Assembly: GCA_017479935.1 (NCBI GenBank)
Contig: JAFVBO010000118.1
Location: 62,001-126,000 of the forward strand
Direction of reading: 5' to 3'
DNA: 64,000 bases
Source of the DNA: Lachnospiraceae bacterium
GTDB taxonomy: Bacteria; Bacillota; Clostridia; Lachnospirales; Lachnospiraceae
Part shown: one piece after another, positions 61,618-64,000 of the stretch
Layout of the letters: the number at the start of each line of letters is the position of its first letter
Position numbering within the stretch: the stretch's first letter is position 1
Position numbers and translations under genes: made by a program
The notes under the pieces: model-generated
Told to the model about the DNA's origin: nothing
The model's input: only the letters and a program-made list of their open reading frames with translations
Databases searched by the model: none

Positions 61618-61850
61618 GCATGCACGGGAAACAAGCAATTTTAGTGCAATCCCCATGCAAAACAATAGCTTCCGGAGTCCGAGATGCATGGGGAACGAGC
61701 AATTTTAGTGCAATCCCCATGCAAATCAAAAGCTTCCGGGTTCTGAAATGCATGGGGAACAAGCAATTTTAGTGCAATCCCCATGCAAGCCAAAAGCTTC
61801 CGGAGTCTGAGATGCATGGGGTTCAAGCATTTTTAGCCAATTCCCCATGC
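61618..61850. repeat. 64-bp tandem hairpin satellite, about 3.5 units
   Basis: Units begin at 61618, 61686, 61750 and 61814, the last one partial. Each contains an 8-bp inverted repeat GCATGGGG...CCCCATGC around about 21 bp with AGCAATTTTAGTGCAAT, then a linker with AGCTTCCGG. In the first unit the left arm is altered to GCATGCACGGG, and the last unit changes several bases. The linkers are conserved, unlike CRISPR spacers. No frame in it is credible as a gene. Confidence 0.85.
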
Positions 61851-61898
61851 AATCAAGAAACAAGAGGTCAGGCTATGTGTGAAATCAGAAGACTAAAA

Positions 61899-62162
61899 GT
61901 GAATTGGGCCTAAGGCGGCGGGGAGATTTTCCGGCAGCATGTGGGAGCAAGGGGATAATGCCACTTATGGCAGCAAAGCGTCGCACTGACGAGAAATTGC
62001 GGTACCACAAGTACCGCAATTTCAGGGGTATCTGAGGAACACCGTCATCAGACGGGGTTTCGAATGTACCCCGGCGGCTGTGCGACGCTTTGCTGGCATT
62101 AGTGGCACTCCCCGAAGATCCCTTTGCTGCCGGAAAACTCCTCCGCCGCCTTAGGCCTTCAC
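61899..62162. repeat. Multibranched structured repeat, copy B
   Basis: A 264-nt segment homologous to the core of the copy at 2126-2482, in the same orientation. The outer stem is 61899-61921 with 62143-62162. The second stem pairs ATGCCACTTATGGCAGC and what follows to 61985 with 62081-62109. A hairpin joins 61993-62004 and 62012-62023; another pairs GGGGTAT with GTACCCC. A 25-nt block at 62035-62059 is identical to 2309-2333. Several stem base pairs differ from copy A by paired changes. It lies between the satellite and the promoter of the aldo/keto reductase. Confidence 0.8.
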
Positions 62163-62239
62163 ACATAAAGGCACCCAATATGTTCACACCTTCCCAGCAC
62201 CTCCTCATTGCAGCAATCATGAAACCAAAAGATTTCCGG

Positions 62240-62268
62240 TTGCATCAGAGTGGGTTTCTCTTTATAAT
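62240..62268 (+). promoter_or_regulatory. Sigma-A promoter for the second aldo/keto reductase
   Basis: TTGCAT (62240-62245), 17-bp spacer, TATAAT (62263-62268), 41 bp before the start codon. Confidence 0.85.
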
Positions 62269-62309
62269 AGTAGGGATAACGAACCACCTGCCACTTTAAG
62301 GAGGAGACC

Positions 62310-63275
62310 ATGGAATACAGAAAATTACCACAGCTTGACAGAGAAGCATCGAGATTGGTCTTAGGCACATCCGGAAAACGGTTCATCGCCGGTGAGGATG
62401 TGGAAGATATTATAGAGGCCGCGCTGGAGATCGGCATCAACTGCCTGGATACGGCCCGGGAGTACGGGAAGAGTGAAGAGGCGATCGGAAGATGGCTGAA
62501 GAAAAGCGGCAAGCGGGATCAGATTGTCCTGATTTCCAAGTGCTGCCACCCGCACTTTGCCTTCCTGCAGAGAATGAATGAGAAGGCGGCCGAGGAAGAT
62601 CTGAAGAAATCGCTGGACGCGCTAGGGACGGATCATATCGACCTGTATCTGTTCCACCGCGATCAGGAAAGCGTGCCGGTGGAGACGGTTGTGGAGTTTA
62701 TGAACCGCTTCCTGGAGGAAGGAAAGATTCGCGCGTACGGCGGATCCAACTGGTCGGCAAAGCGGATCGCGGCGGCCAACGCCTATGCGGAAAAGAACGG
62801 CCTGGTTGGGTTTACGGCTACAAGCCCGCACTATTCGTTGGGAAGACAAAAGCGCGACCCATGGGGGAATGGCTGCAAGAGCATCACGGGGGATCAGATG
62901 AAAGATGAGAGAGCGTACTATCTGCAGACGCAGATGCCGATCTTCTGCTGGTCCAGCCTGTGCAACGGCGTTTTCTCCGGGAAGTTAGCGAGCACGGACA
63001 AGGGGCAGATCATGAAGATGTTTGGATTTAACACCTTCTGGGGATATGACTGCCCGGACAACTACGAGCGTCTGGCAAGATGCGAAGAGCTGGCGAAGAA
63101 GAAAGACACCACGGTTTCTGCCATCACGCTGGCCTGGGTTCTCGGATCGGAGCTGAACACGTTTCCGATTGTCAGCGCGTCTTCACCGAAGCGCTTGAAG
63201 GAGAACGGAAAAGTGTCAGAACTGACACTCACCGAGGAAGAACGGACCTGGTTAAACCTCGGTGCAAAAGAATAA
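62310..63275 (+). CDS. Aldo/keto reductase
   Basis: A 321-aa NAD(P)H-dependent oxidoreductase. The family pattern is clear: LVLGTSGKRF, INCLDTAREYG (catalytic Asp and Tyr), LISKC (catalytic Lys), DLYLFHRD (His), and GGSNWSAKRI. No iron-sulfur domain is attached, unlike the reductase at 16173. The substrate is unknown. The ATG at 62310 follows AAGGAGGAG. It is the first gene after the structured repeat, and its promoter begins 78 bp beyond the repeat. Confidence 0.85.
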   Translation: MEYRKLPQLDREASRLVLGTSGKRFIAGEDVEDIIEAALEIGINCLDTAREYGKSEEAIGRWLKKSGKRDQIVLISKCCHPHFAFLQRMNEKAAEEDLKKSLDALGTDHIDLYLFHRDQESVPVETVVEFMNRFLEEGKIRAYGGSNWSAKRIAAANAYAEKNGLVGFTATSPHYSLGRQKRDPWGNGCKSITGDQMKDERAYYLQTQMPIFCWSSLCNGVFSGKLASTDKGQIMKMFGFNTFWGYDCPDNYERLARCEELAKKKDTTVSAITLAWVLGSELNTFPIVSASSPKRLKENGKVSELTLTEEERTWLNLGAKE

Positions 63276-63299
63276 AAGAGTTTGGAGAGTAGAGTTGTG

Positions 63300-64000
63300 A
63301 TGGAAACGTTACAGTCGATGATCAGGCAATGCTATGACATGTGTGAGGTGATGAACAAGGCAGGAATGGGCGGAGACCTTCGCCTGACCTTAAGGCAGAA
63401 CCTCCGGATGGAATTTATGCGTTTTGTGCTGTATCTGGTCCCGGAGGGAGATACACTGGGATATAAGCAGCTTTCCTTTATCCGGGATTACCTGGGAATG
63501 GAGATGACGCAGGAGAGCTGCGCGCAGTTTAAGAAGGCCCACCATGTGGCGGCGGATTACAAAAACGCGGCGCCCTCCACGCTGAAATATTTTGTGCTGG
63601 CGGATGCCGGTCATAAGCTGACTACCGCGTCGTTTGCGGGAAAGTGCTCCGTTACGCTGGTCAGAACCTATCGGGAGCTGGGGCGCCAGTTCATTGCCTG
63701 TGACGATGCCATCACGCAGGAGGAGATCAGCCGTCTGTCCGACTATATTGTTACGATGGAGAAGTTCTGCGGCGAGTATGGCGTGTATGTGGCGTCTGTC
63801 CCGATCCTTCTGACGCCGAACAGCGCACCGGCAGGGGCCGGAGGCGGCCAGACATCGGGTTCTAAGCGAGAGACGGCCAAGGCGGAGGAAACCAAGCGCA
63901 TCGATGCTGACGAGGTCTTAGCGGAGCTGGAGCAGATGGTGGGGATGCAGGCGGTGAAGAAGGAAGTCCGTCTGCTTGTCAATCTTTTAAAGATCCAAAA
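63300..64000 (+). CDS. AAA+ ATPase of the SpoVK/CbxX group, N-terminal part (partial)
   Basis: About 233 codons are visible before the window ends. The first 170 residues are a helical tellurite-resistance-TerB-like or otherwise unassigned region. A Gly/Ala/Lys linker follows, then ELEQMVGMQAVKKEVRLLVN, which is the entry to the CbxX/CfqX-type AAA+ domain of SpoVK-like ATPases. The Walker motifs lie beyond the edge. The ATG at 63300 is preceded by TGGAGAG; a GTG at 63297 overlaps it. It begins 24 bp after the aldo/keto reductase gene. Confidence 0.7.
   Translation, partial: METLQSMIRQCYDMCEVMNKAGMGGDLRLTLRQNLRMEFMRFVLYLVPEGDTLGYKQLSFIRDYLGMEMTQESCAQFKKAHHVAADYKNAAPSTLKYFVLADAGHKLTTASFAGKCSVTLVRTYRELGRQFIACDDAITQEEISRLSDYIVTMEKFCGEYGVYVASVPILLTPNSAPAGAGGGQTSGSKRETAKAEETKRIDADEVLAELEQMVGMQAVKKEVRLLVNLLKIQ

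Noticed and set aside
61618-61850. CRISPR array
   Set aside because: The units are regular, but the would-be spacers are nearly identical to each other, and no cas genes are present. It is a tandem satellite.

Overview
The window reads as chromosomal DNA of a Gram-positive gut Clostridium-group bacterium, most likely Lachnospiraceae-like. The reasons are moderately high GC, strong GGAGG ribosome binding sites, many textbook sigma-A promoters with 17-bp spacers, a class B sortase, a zapA/U32 peptidase/RodA/penicillin-binding-protein division block, the start of a SpoVK/CbxX-type AAA+ ATPase, and indolepyruvate ferredoxin oxidoreductase genes. I saw no rRNA, tRNA or CRISPR array. Genus-level placement is inference.

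Layout. 1-9.5 kb: an edge-truncated 3-hydroxyacyl-CoA dehydrogenase; a DUF1349/VanY-like pair; a large structured repeat; a 2TM/beta protein that may resemble Cap15-type effectors; an esterase-methyltransferase-ATPase run; a SpoIIE-type phosphatase; a 65-aa protein next to a winged-helix/RecB-like nuclease; and a TraX protein. 9.8-19.3 kb: a lipoprotein; an MBOAT/DHHW surface-polymer acetylation pair with expanded hydrophilic repeats; a Na/Pi transporter; an iron-sulfur aldo/keto reductase; and a membrane Sel1 protein. 19.3-23.7 kb: a double-TIR/Sel1/TPR protein with a 105-aa partner, lying between two identical 39-bp repeats that each carry a promoter. 23.8-32.3 kb: a MATE transporter, a MATE transporter fused to a histidine-kinase-like ATPase domain, a SpoIIE phosphatase, a STAS protein and another Sel1-type protein. 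This looks like a partner-switching circuit attached to a transporter.

32.2-35.1 kb is a patchwork of mini-repeats, a 40-aa gene with its own promoter and terminator, a PHP phosphoesterase, a DUF3990 protein and transposase-like debris. 35.1-45.9 kb is a plant-polysaccharide (pectin/rhamnose) island in visible decay: a GH94-like gene with a frameshift at a canonical slippery heptamer, a headless ABC transporter, a GH2 gene lacking its catalytic domain, a GH78 gene with an internal deletion and a truncated esterase, beside an intact pectin acetylesterase, an alpha/beta hydrolase and an AraC regulator.

46-64 kb is mostly housekeeping: a DUF6465 protein, NUDIX hydrolases, a sortase B, an iorA-iorB-paaK-ACT-CoA ligase operon for aryl-pyruvate oxidation to aryl-acetyl-CoA and aryl-acetate, then zapA-U32-rodA-pbp. 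Between 61.6 and 62.2 kb a 64-bp hairpin satellite sits beside a second copy of the structured repeat.

The strongest candidates for something undescribed are: the roughly 265-nt multibranched repeat at 2.1-2.5 kb and 61.9-62.2 kb, whose stems show compensatory changes between copies; the MATE-ATPase/PP2C/STAS circuit; and the double-TIR locus.
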